Shown here: piece after piece, positions 28,487 to 37,958 of the stretch
Position numbering within the stretch: position 1 is the first letter of the stretch
How the letters are laid out: each line of letters begins with the position of its first letter
NCBI GenBank assembly: GCA_945919295.1
Contig: CAMEJC010000006.1
Span: forward strand, 1 to 41,103
DNA from: an uncultured Mycoplasmatota bacterium
Lineage (GTDB): Bacteria > Bacillota_I > Bacilli_A > RF39 > UBA660
Direction: 5' to 3'
DNA length: 41,103 nt
The notes under the pieces: generated by a model
Told to the model about the DNA's origin: nothing
The model's input: the letters and a program-made list of their open reading frames with translations, nothing else
Database searches by the model: none
Position numbers and translations under genes: made by a program

Positions 28487-28915
28487 CTATTTATATATCA
28501 CTTTATATTGTACATATTTCGTATTACTTAAATCAACAGATTTACCAACAAGTAAAGGTATAGTCATACCCGAATAAAAAAGTTTCTCTTCCATAACATA
28601 TAGCATGCTACCAATTTCTCTATCATTTTCATTAAAAAAATGAATTTCGATACCATCAATATCATAATCTTTATCACTTTCATTTTTAACCATTACTGAA
28701 TAAATAGAGTATTTATCATCCACAGATAAATTACCACTCATAAACACAAAATCATCAACCTGTGAATTTTCATGATAACTAATTTTATTACCATGATAAA
28801 ATTCTTTATCTTCATTAGAAAATATAAAATAACACAAAATACCAATTAAAATAATAACTATAATAACTGAACCAATAATTAAAATTTTCTTATAATTTTT
28901 CTTTTTCATAATCAA
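28487..28915 (-). CDS. Hypothetical membrane-anchored extracytoplasmic protein, 142 aa
   Basis: N-terminal TM ILIIGSVIIVIILIGILCYFIF then beta-rich domain; own terminator. Possibly FxLYD-like, not certain. Confidence 0.65.
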   Translation of the reverse strand: MIMKKKNYKKILIIGSVIIVIILIGILCYFIFSNEDKEFYHGNKISYHENSQVDDFVFMSGNLSVDDKYSIYSVMVKNESDKDYDIDGIEIHFFNENDREIGSMLYVMEEKLFYSGMTIPLLVGKSVDLSNTKYVQYKVIYK

Positions 28916-28935
28916 CTCCGTAAAATTTAATAGAT

Positions 28936-29216
28936 TTATGATAAAACAGAAAGAGGCATTCTTACATACAAATATTTAATACCACCATAAGTAACTGTAC
29001 TGCCTGTATTAACAAAACCGCTAACTTTAACATAAACTATTGCCATAGCAGAACCACTATATTCACTAAAATAAACAGTAGCGCCACTTTTAACAACTCC
29101 CATTGTATAACAACCAGTATTCCACGTGTTTCACCATTAACACTAGAACTATTGTTTGAACAACTACTATAAACACCCCAAGTCCACACAGTTCCTGTGG
29201 TAGTTTTAACGGCCAT
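28936..29216 (-). pseudogene. Frameshifted coding remnant downstream of the 1781-aa adhesin
   Basis: Frame A MAVKTTTGTVWTWGVYSSCSNNSSSVNGETRG; after a shift near 29121-29130, frame B NTGCYTMGVVKSGATVYFSEYSGSAMAIVYVKVSGFVNTGSTVTYGGIKYLYVRMPLSVLS*. Frame A is in phase with the adhesin ORF past its stop. Confidence 0.5.
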
Positions 29217-29237
29217 ATTAGGTGGACCTTAAAAGCA

Positions 29238-32200
29238 TTAACGTGAAGGCATTAATTTAGTACCAGTTACATTATCTCCATTTTTACCAGATAAGCTAGA
29301 AATTGGTCCACTATATGATGAATATTTAAGTGAGGTAAGAGGTCCTGGTATCTTAAATACATTAGTTGTTGGTAAGAAGTAAGTTTCACAGGCATCATTA
29401 TCATAATAAGTGGTACAAGATAAACCTGTTTTAGTCGTAAGTAATCTCCCACTATAATACCATACTTCTCCAGAAGAAACAGGCTCATAAATAACTTCAA
29501 ACCAACCGCCATTAGAATCAGGATTAGTAGTAGGACTATAAGTAGCAATAAATGGATACATTTCATTACCAGATCCATAATAGCCATATTTACCATCACT
29601 TGTTTCTGTACTAGTACAACTTCCATAAGTAGAACAAAAATGATTTCCAATTTGTGTACTACCACCCCCAGATTTAGTTATTGCATAACCTTGACTTCCA
29701 ATTACTGTCATTTCAACACCAGGATCAGTAGGAGAAGTGTTATTATAAGTAGATTGTACTCTAAGAATTCCATTATGACTTATCCCATAACAATATCCAT
29801 AAATATACATTCCTTTATCCTTAGCTCTAATAATCATTTCATAAGAAGCTTCACTAAGTATTGCAGTAGGACAGGCCTTAGGTCCATTCGCTTCTATTGC
29901 AAGTCTAGCCTCCGTATCAGAAAAACTAACCTTCCCTGAACTACCAACATGTATAACAGAAGACATATTATTAGAAACATAACTACCACCATTCAAATTT
30001 AAGGTTCCACCAGTTACATTAATCAAATAATTCCCAGACCATGCACTATCAGTATACGTTATCGTTCCTGGTCCTGTTATATAGGCATTACAAGGATAAT
30101 TATCAGTACAACTACCAGGTGAAAAAGTAAGTGAAGGAACTGTCAAAGTATGACCATTAAGTTTAATTACAATATCATATGAAAGGTCGTGAGGACCATA
30201 ACTACTAAAAGTATATCCGCTTGTTTCAGTAACATCATTTAAAAGATTAATTGTAATACCCCTACCATTGACAGCAGCACTTAAACTATTATAATACCCA
30301 GCAGACACTCCACTTCCATAAGTTCCAACTTCAATTAAATAATTAAACTTTACCCAACCAGCATATACTGTTTTATTACCCGCTGTATTATATGTGCTTG
30401 AAGAAGTATATTGAGATAATTCACCACCATTTCGATAATAATAATTATATAGACATACCTCATCAGTTCCACATGCCTTTATAGTAGAATTACTACTATT
30501 TTGATTAGCAAAATAATTTAAAGGTGCATCTTTATAAGAACTATCAAACCATCCAACAAAGATATATCCACTTCTAGTTGGTGTGCACATAGTTCCATAA
30601 GTAGATCCATATGTTACGGTTTTACTAGAACAGCCACTTCCTCCATTATTATTATAGGTTAATGTATAAGTAGATGCACTTACTGTAATACTTTTCGTAA
30701 CAGAACTAGATGCAAGGTAATTAGTTCCTTCATTTTGTTTTAAAGTAAGAGTACTACTTCCTGTTGCTTTAGCAGTAAGCGTCGTACTTGTCGTTCCAAC
30801 TGTTCCAACTGAAATCACACTTGTATTAGAACTAGTTAACGAAAGACTTCCATCACCTGTACAACTATAACTAAAGGTTCCTGTCTTAGAACCAGGATAT
30901 TTTAAAGTCGGTGTCGATGAAATAGTACATGTACTAGCTATTTTATTTACCGCTGTTACACTATATGTCTTTGTTACAGTATTAAAGTTTGTTGTATCAC
31001 TTGGCGTAAATTTTACCGTTATTGTCGTCGCACTAGTTGTTCCTCCTGCACCTTTATATGTTATTGTCGTACTTACTCCAGATGAAGTTGCTGTTATTGA
31101 AGAAGATGCTCCACCTGTTATTGTTACATAACTTGTTCCTCCACTAGTAGCAGTAAGCGTTCCTGCTACATTAGATGAAATTGGTGATTTAGTCGTTGCC
31201 GTAAATGTCTTAGTATCGTTATAATTGACATCTCCACTAGTAGCACTTAAGCTTATTGTAGGTGAAACTTTAGCTATTGTTACACTTACACTTCCAGATT
31301 TTGCTTGATAATTATTATTTCCTGGAGTGTAATAATATACTGTATATGTTCCTGCATTTGTTCCTGTCGAAATTGTCGTACTTCCACTAGAATAATTACT
31401 ACTAGTAAGCTCTGTACTAGTACTATAATATACCGTGCCTTGAGCATTACTTACTGTTGCTAATGTCTGTGCACTTCCATTATATGAAAGTCCTGTTTTA
31501 GCAGTTACCGATAATGTATTAGCTATTTTATTTACCGCTGTTACACTATATGTCTTTGTTACAGTATTAAAGTTTGTTGTATCACTTGGCGTAAATTTTA
31601 CCGTTATTGTCGTCGCACTAGTTGTTCCTCCTGCACCTTTATATGTTATTGTCGTACTTACTCCAGATGAAGTTGCTGTTATTGAAGAAGATGCTCCACC
31701 TGTTATTGTTACATAACTTGTTCCTCCACTAGTAGCAGTAAGCGTTCCTGCTACATTAGATGAAATTGGTGATTTAGTCGTTGCCGTAAATGTCTTAGTA
31801 TCGTTATAATTGACATCTCCACTAGTAGCACTTAAGCTTATTGTAGGTGTAGCTTTATTAATAGTAAAACTCTTTGTAGAATTAGTCAAATTATAATTAT
31901 CACATTTAGCTCTGCCACCAGTTACACTTGAACAACTTGCTGTAGAAGTATAACTTCCTGCATTTGTTCCTGTTGTCCTAGTTACATTGATAGTTTCACC
32001 AGTTATTTCACTAGTAGCAGTAGCGGTAGGAGCTTGGGCAGTATTATTATATGTAAATGTAGTCGTATCTCCCCAAGTTACTGCTACACTTTTCTTATTT
32101 ATAGTATGCTTTATACATCCTGTTGAAGCTGATGTATAATTATCTGTTGAAGCCACAGTGGCCTTTACATAATAAGTTCCAGCATCAATCGGAGCTTCAC

Positions 32201-34583
32201 CTTCAGACGATGCTCCTGTCGAAGTTGCCGTTTTAGTATTACATGAATTATCACTATAATATACATATGTGACAGTTCCTCCACTATTTGTCGTCGCGGT
32301 ATTTGCTATAATTGCACTACCTGTATAAGTAGCTGTTTTTTCACTTAAACTTATACTTCCCGGTAATTGTGATACTTTACTAACATTATAAGTTGCCGTT
32401 ACTGTATTAAAATTAGTTGAATCATCAGGAACAAACTCAATAGTTATAGCGGTTGAATTATTTGTTCCTTTTACTCCCTTATATGTTATTGTCGTATTTA
32501 CTCCAGATGATGTCGCTGTTATTGAAGACGATGCACCACCTGTTATTGTTACATAACTTGTGTCAGCACTAGTAGCAGTAAGCGTTCCTGCTACATTAGA
32601 TGAAATTGGTGATTTAGTCGTTGCTGTAAATGTATTAGTATCATTATAATTGACATCTCCACTAGTAGCACTCAAACTTATTGTAGGTGAAATTTTATTA
32701 ATAGTTACTGCCTTAGTACATGATGAAATAGAAGCATTATAATTATTAGTACCTGAAGTTTCACCTATTGCATAATAAATCCCAGCATTTTTTGGTGCTC
32801 CACCAGTAGAATTAGCATTAGTAGTATTAGTTTTTGTACTACAAGAAGAATCACTATAATAAGTTAATGTTACAGCAGTTCCCGAAACAGATTTTGCAGT
32901 AGCAGGATGTGGATTTCCATCATATGTAGCAGTTGTTGACGTTATCGTAATAGAGTCAGCAATTTTAGAAATTGTCCAATTATAACTTTTTGAAGAATTA
33001 GTATTATCACTCCAACAATAGCCTTTACTAGGAGTAGCAGTTCCAGTATAGGTACCAACATCAGTTGCTGATAATGTTCCCCCTAAATCAACATTAGTGC
33101 CACCACTTACCCCAATTCTTATTGAACCAGTATAATCCTGTGAAGAAGTTACTATAGGTTCAGTAGCAGTATTAGAACAATTAATTGTTATAGCTTTACT
33201 AATATTAACAGAAGAACATTCATCATTACTATTAGGAACTTCTCCATTTAAAGTTATATTTACACTACCTGTTCCTTTAGGAGTAATAGTCACTTTCTTA
33301 TTAGTAGTATCTACACTACAAGTAGCAATAGAAGTATCAGAAGAAGTACAACTAACTAATAAATTAGTAGGACTAACAGTATAAGTATATGTTCCACTAG
33401 TACCATAAGTTAAAGTACTAGGTAAATCTATCGTTATATTAGAACTACTTGAACAATCAATTGTAAGAGTACCACTAACATAAGACAAATTATAATTATC
33501 AGTTACATCATTTCCTTTAGAATCAACAATTCTTGCCGAAGTTGGAGTAATAGTACCTACTCCCACATCAACAGTGCTCGTATTTAAGAATACCGAACTA
33601 ACACTATGACCACTTAAAAAATCAAGAGTCGTATATTTAGTACTATTAATGGAACCACCATAAGAAATACTTTGCGAGTCAGCAACAACAGTAGCAGTTT
33701 TTTTATTAATTTTTCCCTTAATAACCTTATCATCAGTAGTACCATCAGTCCATTTATATCCATTATTAAGTTTAGCAGTAACAACATATTCTCCAGCATT
33801 GGTACCAGTATTATTAATGAGAGTATAACCAGTTCCAGAATTAACAAGCGTCTGCTCTGAACCATTATAAGTAAGAGAATTAAATACCGGAACACTAGTA
33901 GTACTAAAACTACAAGAATCAGCAGAAGCAGTATTTCTAACAAGAGTTTTCTTTGCTTTTGTCGACATTTCTAATTTAATAGAAGCACTAAAAAATTTAT
34001 TTAAATACTTATTTTGTTCTTGCTCCTTTGAACAAGTAGATATATCACCAGTACAAGATTCACTTATCCAAAGTAAAAATACATATTCATCAGTAGTAGT
34101 AGTCAAATCCTGCTGTGTATCTGTCAAAACAAGTCTATTATCACTCATAACATCAAAAGTAGGAGATAAATTACCAGAAGTTAAAAGTGTACCATTCTTA
34201 TAAAGTCTCCACTTTACATCTTCCGTTCTAAGATCACAGTCAATATTAATATCACGAAGAGCCACATCATATATCGTATTATCAGGATTAGAACTAACCC
34301 CTGCAACATTAAATTTTGCTTTAATTACTCGCTCATCAGTAACATCAACACCAGTAATCAAGCTATCATCAATAGGAACCATTTTACCACTACTGGTAAT
34401 ACTAGCACCATTAGCAGAACTATCATACGTAATATTAACATCAATCGGAGCAGACGTAACATTAAGTCCTATTGGATTAAAATTAGCAACCTTAATAGCA
34501 TAAGCAATACCTACTATTCCAAATATAATGACAACTAACATCAAAACAATAAATTTTATATTCTTTTTAATTAAATTCATCAT
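29238..34583 (-). CDS. Giant secreted adhesin-like protein: SipW-type N-terminus, MBG/Ig-like repeats, InlB-like repeat, beta-helix-like C-terminal region
   Basis: MMNLIKKNIKFIVLMLVVIIFGIVGIAYAIKVANF...; repeats PTISLSATSGDVNYNDTKTFTATTKSPISSNVAGTLTATSGGTSYVTITGG...; YTLTYNNNGGSGCSSKTVTYGSTYGTMCTPTRSGYIFVGWF (InlB/Flg_new-like). Confidence 0.85.
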   Translation of the reverse strand: MMNLIKKNIKFIVLMLVVIIFGIVGIAYAIKVANFNPIGLNVTSAPIDVNITYDSSANGASITSSGKMVPIDDSLITGVDVTDERVIKAKFNVAGVSSNPDNTIYDVALRDINIDCDLRTEDVKWRLYKNGTLLTSGNLSPTFDVMSDNRLVLTDTQQDLTTTTDEYVFLLWISESCTGDISTCSKEQEQNKYLNKFFSASIKLEMSTKAKKTLVRNTASADSCSFSTTSVPVFNSLTYNGSEQTLVNSGTGYTLINNTGTNAGEYVVTAKLNNGYKWTDGTTDDKVIKGKINKKTATVVADSQSISYGGSINSTKYTTLDFLSGHSVSSVFLNTSTVDVGVGTITPTSARIVDSKGNDVTDNYNLSYVSGTLTIDCSSSSNITIDLPSTLTYGTSGTYTYTVSPTNLLVSCTSSDTSIATCSVDTTNKKVTITPKGTGSVNITLNGEVPNSNDECSSVNISKAITINCSNTATEPIVTSSQDYTGSIRIGVSGGTNVDLGGTLSATDVGTYTGTATPSKGYCWSDNTNSSKSYNWTISKIADSITITSTTATYDGNPHPATAKSVSGTAVTLTYYSDSSCSTKTNTTNANSTGGAPKNAGIYYAIGETSGTNNYNASISSCTKAVTINKISPTISLSATSGDVNYNDTNTFTATTKSPISSNVAGTLTATSADTSYVTITGGASSSITATSSGVNTTITYKGVKGTNNSTAITIEFVPDDSTNFNTVTATYNVSKVSQLPGSISLSEKTATYTGSAIIANTATTNSGGTVTYVYYSDNSCNTKTATSTGASSEGEAPIDAGTYYVKATVASTDNYTSASTGCIKHTINKKSVAVTWGDTTTFTYNNTAQAPTATATSEITGETINVTRTTGTNAGSYTSTASCSSVTGGRAKCDNYNLTNSTKSFTINKATPTISLSATSGDVNYNDTKTFTATTKSPISSNVAGTLTATSGGTSYVTITGGASSSITATSSGVSTTITYKGAGGTTSATTITVKFTPSDTTNFNTVTKTYSVTAVNKIANTLSVTAKTGLSYNGSAQTLATVSNAQGTVYYSTSTELTSSNYSSGSTTISTGTNAGTYTVYYYTPGNNNYQAKSGSVSVTIAKVSPTISLSATSGDVNYNDTKTFTATTKSPISSNVAGTLTATSGGTSYVTITGGASSSITATSSGVSTTITYKGAGGTTSATTITVKFTPSDTTNFNTVTKTYSVTAVNKIASTCTISSTPTLKYPGSKTGTFSYSCTGDGSLSLTSSNTSVISVGTVGTTSTTLTAKATGSSTLTLKQNEGTNYLASSSVTKSITVSASTYTLTYNNNGGSGCSSKTVTYGSTYGTMCTPTRSGYIFVGWFDSSYKDAPLNYFANQNSSNSTIKACGTDEVCLYNYYYRNGGELSQYTSSSTYNTAGNKTVYAGWVKFNYLIEVGTYGSGVSAGYYNSLSAAVNGRGITINLLNDVTETSGYTFSSYGPHDLSYDIVIKLNGHTLTVPSLTFSPGSCTDNYPCNAYITGPGTITYTDSAWSGNYLINVTGGTLNLNGGSYVSNNMSSVIHVGSSGKVSFSDTEARLAIEANGPKACPTAILSEASYEMIIRAKDKGMYIYGYCYGISHNGILRVQSTYNNTSPTDPGVEMTVIGSQGYAITKSGGGSTQIGNHFCSTYGSCTSTETSDGKYGYYGSGNEMYPFIATYSPTTNPDSNGGWFEVIYEPVSSGEVWYYSGRLLTTKTGLSCTTYYDNDACETYFLPTTNVFKIPGPLTSLKYSSYSGPISSLSGKNGDNVTGTKLMPSR
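30936..31264. repeat. Direct repeat copy 1 inside the adhesin gene (identical to 31521..31849; period 585 bp)
   Basis: Read base by base; identical from agctattttatttaccgctg to cttattgtaggtg. Confidence 0.93.
31521..31849. repeat. Direct repeat copy 2 inside the adhesin gene
   Basis: Identical to 30936..31264. A diverged third copy lies at about 32380-32690. Confidence 0.93.
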
Positions 34584-34697
34584 AATAATTTCCCTCCAAT
34601 TAAAATAAAAATAAATACATTGGTCCTATTTTCTCATAATATAATTTTAACACACTTGGAACAGTATTGCAAGTAATTGCATCACAATATTATAGAA

Positions 34698-34722
34698 AAA
34701 AAGAGAGACAATTCTCTCTCAA
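34698..34722 (-). terminator. Terminator after murE
   Basis: Minus strand GAGAGAGAATTGTCTCTCTTTTTTT. Confidence 0.75.
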
Positions 34723-34727
34723 AAATT

Positions 34728-36227
34728 TTAATTAGTACTAATTTCATTATTCATAATTTCCTGAATTACTTCTCTTTCATCATAATGAATCCTCTCACCA
34801 TTTTTTTCATAATAAGTTTCATGACCCTTTCCCAATAGTAGTATGATATCTCCCTCTAATGCATTATCAAGAGCATACTTAATAGCCTTTGTTCTATCCG
34901 CTATTTTAATGTATTTACCATTAGTTTTCTTTAAACCAACTTCAATATCATTCATAATATCATTAACATCTTCATATCGAGAATTATCTTCAGTAATAAT
35001 CGTAAAGTCAGCCATATTACCAGATATTTCTCCCATATCATATCTCCTATCACGACTTCTATTACCACCAGCACCAAACAAAGTAACAATTCTTTTTGGA
35101 TTATAAGATCTCATTGTCGTAAGAATATTTTCCATCGACACCCCATTATGAGCATAATCAATAATAACACTAAATTTATCACTTACTGGAATAATTTCAA
35201 CTCTACCTTTTACCGCTACTTTAGATAAAGCCTTCTTTATACTTCTTATATCACACCCAATTAAATTTGTAACCATAATAGCACTAACACTATTATATGC
35301 TGAAAATTCCCCTGGAGTATTAACAAGAAAAGTATCATTAATCATACCAAAAGTAGTTACATTAACCCCTATAAAATTTTCTTTTCTAAGAAGTTTAATA
35401 TCTTTAATAATTAAATCAGCTTTCTCATTACGTCCATAAGTATGAATATCACACCCACATTCACAAATCATATCACTATAATGACTATCATCTATATTAA
35501 AAATTCCATGCTTACATTGTTTAAACAAAAGTGATTTGCAATATATATATTCTTCCATATTAGCATGTTCATTATCACCAATATGATCTTGTGTAAGATT
35601 AGTAAAAACACCATAGTCAAATATCATTCCATCTACTCTACCAACTTTTAAAGCTTGACTAGATACTTCCATAATAACATATTTAACTCCATCATTTACC
35701 ATTTCCCTCAAATATTTTTGAATTTCATAAGATTCAGGAGTAGTATTGACAGTATCATAATGTTTATTATTATAAAACACACCCATTGTTCCAATTACTC
35801 CAACTTTTTTACCATCTTCTTCTAAAATATTTTTGATCATCCACGAAGTAGTTGTCTTACCTTTAGTACCAGTAATACCAATAGTAATAAGATTACTAGC
35901 GGGATCACCAAAGAAATTAATTGATAATTTAGATAAATATTTTCTCGTATCACTAAGTTTAATAACAGTAATATTTTCAGAAACAGCAACATCTTTTTGT
36001 ACAATAATAACACTAGCACCTTTATTAACAGCCATATCTATATAATCATGTCCATCACTTAAAGCACCTGTTAAGCATACAAATATATCACCATCATTAA
36101 CCTTTCTTGAATCATAACAAATACCATTAATATTTATATCTAAACTTCCCTGAATAATTTCATAGTCAATACCATGTAATACCTCTTTTAATTTCATAAA
36201 ACACCTCTTTATATCATTATATATCAT
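34728..36227 (-). CDS. murE: UDP-N-acetylmuramyl-tripeptide synthetase (MurE)
   Basis: GITGTKGKTTTSWMI, VNTTPESYEIQ, MEVSSQALKVGRV, TEDNSRYED, LLGKGHETYYE. Real start probably MKLKEVLHGIDYEI at 36197. Confidence 0.95.
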   Translation of the reverse strand: MIYNDIKRCFMKLKEVLHGIDYEIIQGSLDININGICYDSRKVNDGDIFVCLTGALSDGHDYIDMAVNKGASVIIVQKDVAVSENITVIKLSDTRKYLSKLSINFFGDPASNLITIGITGTKGKTTTSWMIKNILEEDGKKVGVIGTMGVFYNNKHYDTVNTTPESYEIQKYLREMVNDGVKYVIMEVSSQALKVGRVDGMIFDYGVFTNLTQDHIGDNEHANMEEYIYCKSLLFKQCKHGIFNIDDSHYSDMICECGCDIHTYGRNEKADLIIKDIKLLRKENFIGVNVTTFGMINDTFLVNTPGEFSAYNSVSAIMVTNLIGCDIRSIKKALSKVAVKGRVEIIPVSDKFSVIIDYAHNGVSMENILTTMRSYNPKRIVTLFGAGGNRSRDRRYDMGEISGNMADFTIITEDNSRYEDVNDIMNDIEVGLKKTNGKYIKIADRTKAIKYALDNALEGDIILLLGKGHETYYEKNGERIHYDEREVIQEIMNNEISTN

Positions 36228-36242
36228 TTTTGATAATGTAAA

Positions 36243-36275
36243 AACAAAAAAGATAATACTTTACATATTATCTAC
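36243..36275 (-). terminator. Putative terminator after the AAA+ ATPase gene
   Basis: Minus strand AGATAATATGTAAAGTATTATCTTTTTTG. Confidence 0.6.
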
Positions 36276-36293
36276 ATTTTATTTTTTAACTAA

Positions 36294-37187
36294 TTAATCA
36301 ATCTTGACATTTTCTATCTTCAATTCTTCTTTAAATATCTCTTTAAAATTAACAAGTTCCTTAGCAATAACATCTGGATATACAGCTTTAGTAGTCCTTA
36401 CAGCATCATATATATTTTTAAAATTAATTGTCCTTCTATTTTCATATATAGCATTAGAAAAGCATTGCCTAAGAATAACTAAAGCAATATCTGGATACCT
36501 TGAAGATATTTCATATACTCTTTTATATTCTGTTGTCATATTAACGATGAATTTAACTATTTTTTCCTTAATAAAATCAGTATAAGGAAGAATAACTCCC
36601 GTTTGCTTTTCTAATTTAGGAAGTGTTTGAAGAAGAATTTGAACAGTCATATCAACAGTAGGTTCCTCTACATCTACCTTCTCAAATCTTCTAAGGAAAG
36701 CCTTATCTCTCATAATATACTTTTCATACTCATAAGTAGTAGTAGCACCAATCATCTTAATAGTACCTCTACTAAGGCCTTCTTTAAACATATTAGCAAG
36801 ATCAAGCGCTCCTTGAGCATCATTTCCAATTAAAGTATGAATTTCATCTATAAACAATATAACTTTTTCTTTTTGTTTAAGCTCTTCAACAAGTTTAAGT
36901 ACTCTGTTTTCTTCACCATTAGTATTAATTAATGCTGTCGTATTAACTCTATATATCGTATATCCACTAAGAGCTTCTGGTACCTCATTTCTTTGTATGC
37001 GGTAAGCAAGACCTTCTACAATAGCAGTTTTACCAATACCAGGTTTACCCACTAATACAGCTGATTTCTCAGGAGTAAGAAGTACTAATATCAATTTCTT
37101 AATTTCTTCATCACGAGCTATTGCTGGATTAGTAATATATACAACATCAGTTAAATTATCAGAAAATCTATCTAATATTGATTCCAT
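36294..37187 (-). CDS. Single-module AAA+ ATPase related to ClpA/ClpB NBD1
   Basis: ARDEEIKKLILVLLTPEKSAVLVGKPGIGKTAIVEGLAYRI, VILFIDEIHTLIGNDAQGALDLANMFKEGLSRGTIKMIGATTTYEYEKYI; lacks Clp N-domain, middle domain and NBD2. Confidence 0.85.
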   Translation of the reverse strand: MESILDRFSDNLTDVVYITNPAIARDEEIKKLILVLLTPEKSAVLVGKPGIGKTAIVEGLAYRIQRNEVPEALSGYTIYRVNTTALINTNGEENRVLKLVEELKQKEKVILFIDEIHTLIGNDAQGALDLANMFKEGLSRGTIKMIGATTTYEYEKYIMRDKAFLRRFEKVDVEEPTVDMTVQILLQTLPKLEKQTGVILPYTDFIKEKIVKFIVNMTTEYKRVYEISSRYPDIALVILRQCFSNAIYENRRTINFKNIYDAVRTTKAVYPDVIAKELVNFKEIFKEELKIENVKID

Positions 37188-37325
37188 TTATTTAACACCT
37201 CCTATTGCAAGAAGTATTAGTATAGTACCAGTAAACATAATAGAGGATAAAAATACAGCATCAAAAAAACCACCACTTGTTCTTTTACGATAATCATAAT
37301 ACATCTTATACTTTTTACTTGTCAT
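37188..37325 (-). CDS. 45-aa membrane microprotein (not in ORF track)
   Basis: MTSKKYKMYYDYRKRTSGGFFDAVFLSSIMFTGTILILLAIGGVK*; one TM; stop TAA abuts the ATG of the AAA+ gene, whose SD (GGAGG) lies inside this ORF. Confidence 0.7.
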   Translation of the reverse strand: MTSKKYKMYYDYRKRTSGGFFDAVFLSSIMFTGTILILLAIGGVK

Positions 37326-37333
37326 AATTCCTC

Positions 37334-37627
37334 CTAATATAATTCTCTTATTTTATCCTTAATTACCTTAATATCATCTTTCAAAAGCAAATTTTCCATA
37401 AGTTTTCTCTTCTGATATAATCCCAATTTTTCTTCATAAAAGTAAAGTTTTTCTTCACTACCCTTAATATTCTTATGAATAGCATTTCTACTAACACCTA
37501 CATTTTCACTTATCTCACCAAGTGATAAATTATTAAAATAGTAATCTTCAAAATATTCTCTCTGCTTATCATTTAACAATTCACCATAAAAATCATATAA
37601 AATAATCAAATAATTCCTATTATCCAT
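37334..37627 (-). CDS. ylxM: YlxM/p13-like HTH protein (SRP-associated, UPF0122)
   Basis: LYDFYGELLNDKQREYFEDYYFNNLSLGEISENVGVSRNAIHKNIKGSEEKLYFYEEKL. Confidence 0.92.
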   Translation of the reverse strand: MDNRNYLIILYDFYGELLNDKQREYFEDYYFNNLSLGEISENVGVSRNAIHKNIKGSEEKLYFYEEKLGLYQKRKLMENLLLKDDIKVIKDKIRELY

Positions 37628-37953
37628 CAGTTAATCTTCACGAGCGTAAACACTACTTCAATAATTATAAGAAGTACTCCAAGACCAAATAAAACATATA
37701 CCATTTTCTGCTTACTTTGATCTTCAATATAATAATAACAAATACAAAATAAGAACAAAGCAAAACAAATAAGAGCAGCAGGAATAAATACCTCATTAGT
37801 AATTGCAAAAAAGAGTAATACTAGAAAAATAATTCCCACAATTGAAGATACAATCAATTCAATTTTATTAAATTTATCAATATCCACTAATTTAACTTTT
37901 TCTTCTTTACTATTTTTTTTAACTTCCTTTTTTTCTTTCTTCATTATACTCAT
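37627..37953 (-). CDS. Hypothetical small membrane protein, three predicted TM segments
   Basis: LIVSSIVGIIFLVLLFFAI, VFIPAALICFALFLFCICYYYI, MVYVLFGLGVLLIIIEVVFTLV; within the ftsY-ylxM operon. Confidence 0.7.
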   Translation of the reverse strand: MSIMKKEKKEVKKNSKEEKVKLVDIDKFNKIELIVSSIVGIIFLVLLFFAITNEVFIPAALICFALFLFCICYYYIEDQSKQKMVYVLFGLGVLLIIIEVVFTLVKIN

Positions 37954-37958
37954 CCTTT

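Noticed and set aside
29267-29939. ORFs of 132 aa (-) and 99 aa (+) inside the adhesin region
   Set aside because: Shadow frames of the 1781-aa coding sequence, with biased Leu/Val-rich or Ser/Asn/Ile-rich translations and no RBS.
30936-32690. Possible CRISPR or mobile-element repeat
   Set aside because: Repeats are ~329 bp coding units within one open frame encoding Ig-like domains; no short regularly spaced repeats, cas genes, transposase or terminal inverted repeats.
33614-33943. 109-aa minus-strand ORF (Leu/Ile-rich)
   Set aside because: Alternate frame of the adhesin gene; same composition artefact as 1429..1620 and 4753..4950.
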